From positions 1 to 6,183 of the forward strand of contig CAJWRP010000150.1 in the NCBI GenBank assembly GCA_913046025.1: a DNA stretch of 6,183 nucleotides, written 5' to 3'. The first letter of the stretch is position 1. Every line of letters begins with the position of its first letter. Positions 5,617 to 6,183 of this stretch are shown piece by piece. The notes below the pieces were generated by a model. The model did not search any database, was not told the origin of the DNA, and saw only the letters and a program-made list of their open reading frames with translations. The position numbers were made by a program, and so were the translations under genes. This DNA comes from an uncultured Chloroflexota bacterium (lineage in GTDB: Bacteria > Chloroflexota > Dehalococcoidia > SAR202 > UBA11138).

Positions 5617-6183
5617 TGCCCCTGTCCGTTCAGGTTGAGAATTTTGAAAGCCTAGAAACTGAGTGGCAGCAGCTCTTACCGCAGACTGCCGCTAACACGA
5701 TCTTCATCACACCCTTGTGGCAAAAGCTCTGGTGGGAGCATTTTGGCCAAGATGCCAACCTTCACATACTGTCTGTTAGGCAGGACAAAGAGCTAATCGG
5801 CATTGCCCCACTAATGCTCACAGACGGCGTGTTGTCCTTTCTCGGCGACACGGACCTTTTTGATTACCACGACTTCTTAGTCAAAATTGGCAAAGAGGTA
5901 GATTTTTATAACGTGCTATGCGAGTACATTATCGAGATGGACTGGCACACCTTCGAGCTCAAGTCGCTGCGGGAGAGTTCCGTGGCTCTGGAGCGATTGA
6001 AAACCCTGGCCGATCAGAAGGGGTTCAAGACCGAAATTGTGGAGGAGGATGTCTCCCCCTTCGCTGTGTTGACGCCTACCTGGGACGAATACCAGGCGGG
6101 TATGCGCAAGAAAAATCGACATGAACTGCGGCGCAAGATAAGAAGGCTGGAGGCAGGCGACAACGTACACCAGTACTCATGCG
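5616..6183 (+). CDS. GNAT/FemAB-like acetyltransferase (CelD/BcsL type), 3' end outside the window
   Basis: Partial gene: 189 codons are visible and the frame runs off the right edge without a stop. It begins MPLSVQVENFESLETEWQQL, followed by FITPLWQKLWWEHFG (30-44), a pattern of the GNAT-superfamily BioF2-like/FemAB-like proteins. The strand LHILSVRQDKELIGIAPLML (49-68) comes next. Near the visible end is a very basic helix, YQAGMRKKNRHELRRKIRRL (159-178), typical of the linker before the C-terminal acetyltransferase-6 domain. Relatives include CelD/BcsL proteins of polysaccharide or envelope modification and FemAB peptidyltransferases; the substrate cannot be assigned here. The ATG overlaps the folE stop by one base (TAATG), showing translational coupling. 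No signal peptide is seen. Confidence 0.8.
   Translation, partial: MPLSVQVENFESLETEWQQLLPQTAANTIFITPLWQKLWWEHFGQDANLHILSVRQDKELIGIAPLMLTDGVLSFLGDTDLFDYHDFLVKIGKEVDFYNVLCEYIIEMDWHTFELKSLRESSVALERLKTLADQKGFKTEIVEEDVSPFAVLTPTWDEYQAGMRKKNRHELRRKIRRLEAGDNVHQYSC

Overview
This is a bacterial window of ordinary housekeeping genes with one unusual gene at its left edge. Base composition is moderate. Start codons include ATG and TTG, and all three stop codons are used. Gene types and protein style fit a free-living bacterium. I lean towards Chloroflexota (for example a marine SAR202 or Dehalococcoidia-like lineage) from the look of the proteins, but nothing here proves it.

Layout, left to right. A DsbA/FrnE-like thioredoxin-fold gene (36-665, +) carries an in-frame TGA exactly where the first redox cysteine of the CPWx active site belongs. 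A compact hairpin with a GUGU loop begins 21 nt after that TGA, at a position and shape expected of a bacterial SECIS element. I read the gene as a selenoprotein (UPWV motif). A perfect 16-bp stem-loop (684-717) follows, then rnc (RNase III, 749-1453, +). rnc converges on glyA (serine hydroxymethyltransferase, 1483-2727, -). Upstream of glyA on the same strand is hpf (long hibernation-promoting factor, 2884-3447, -) with a good sigma70-type promoter at 3528-3556. A roughly 440-nt non-coding stretch (3557-3996) with several hairpins separates hpf from a divergent, tightly packed operon on the + strand: thrC (threonine synthase, 3997-5052), folE (GTP cyclohydrolase I, 5053-5616) and a GNAT/FemAB-like acetyltransferase (5616 to beyond the right edge).

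Functional threads: glyA and folE both serve tetrahydrofolate and one-carbon metabolism, and thrC makes threonine; rnc and hpf serve RNA processing and ribosome dormancy. The Sec-decoding gene predicts that selA, selB, selC and selD exist elsewhere in the genome. TGA also serves as a normal stop for hpf in this same window, so the DsbA-like TGA is not explained by a global codon reassignment.
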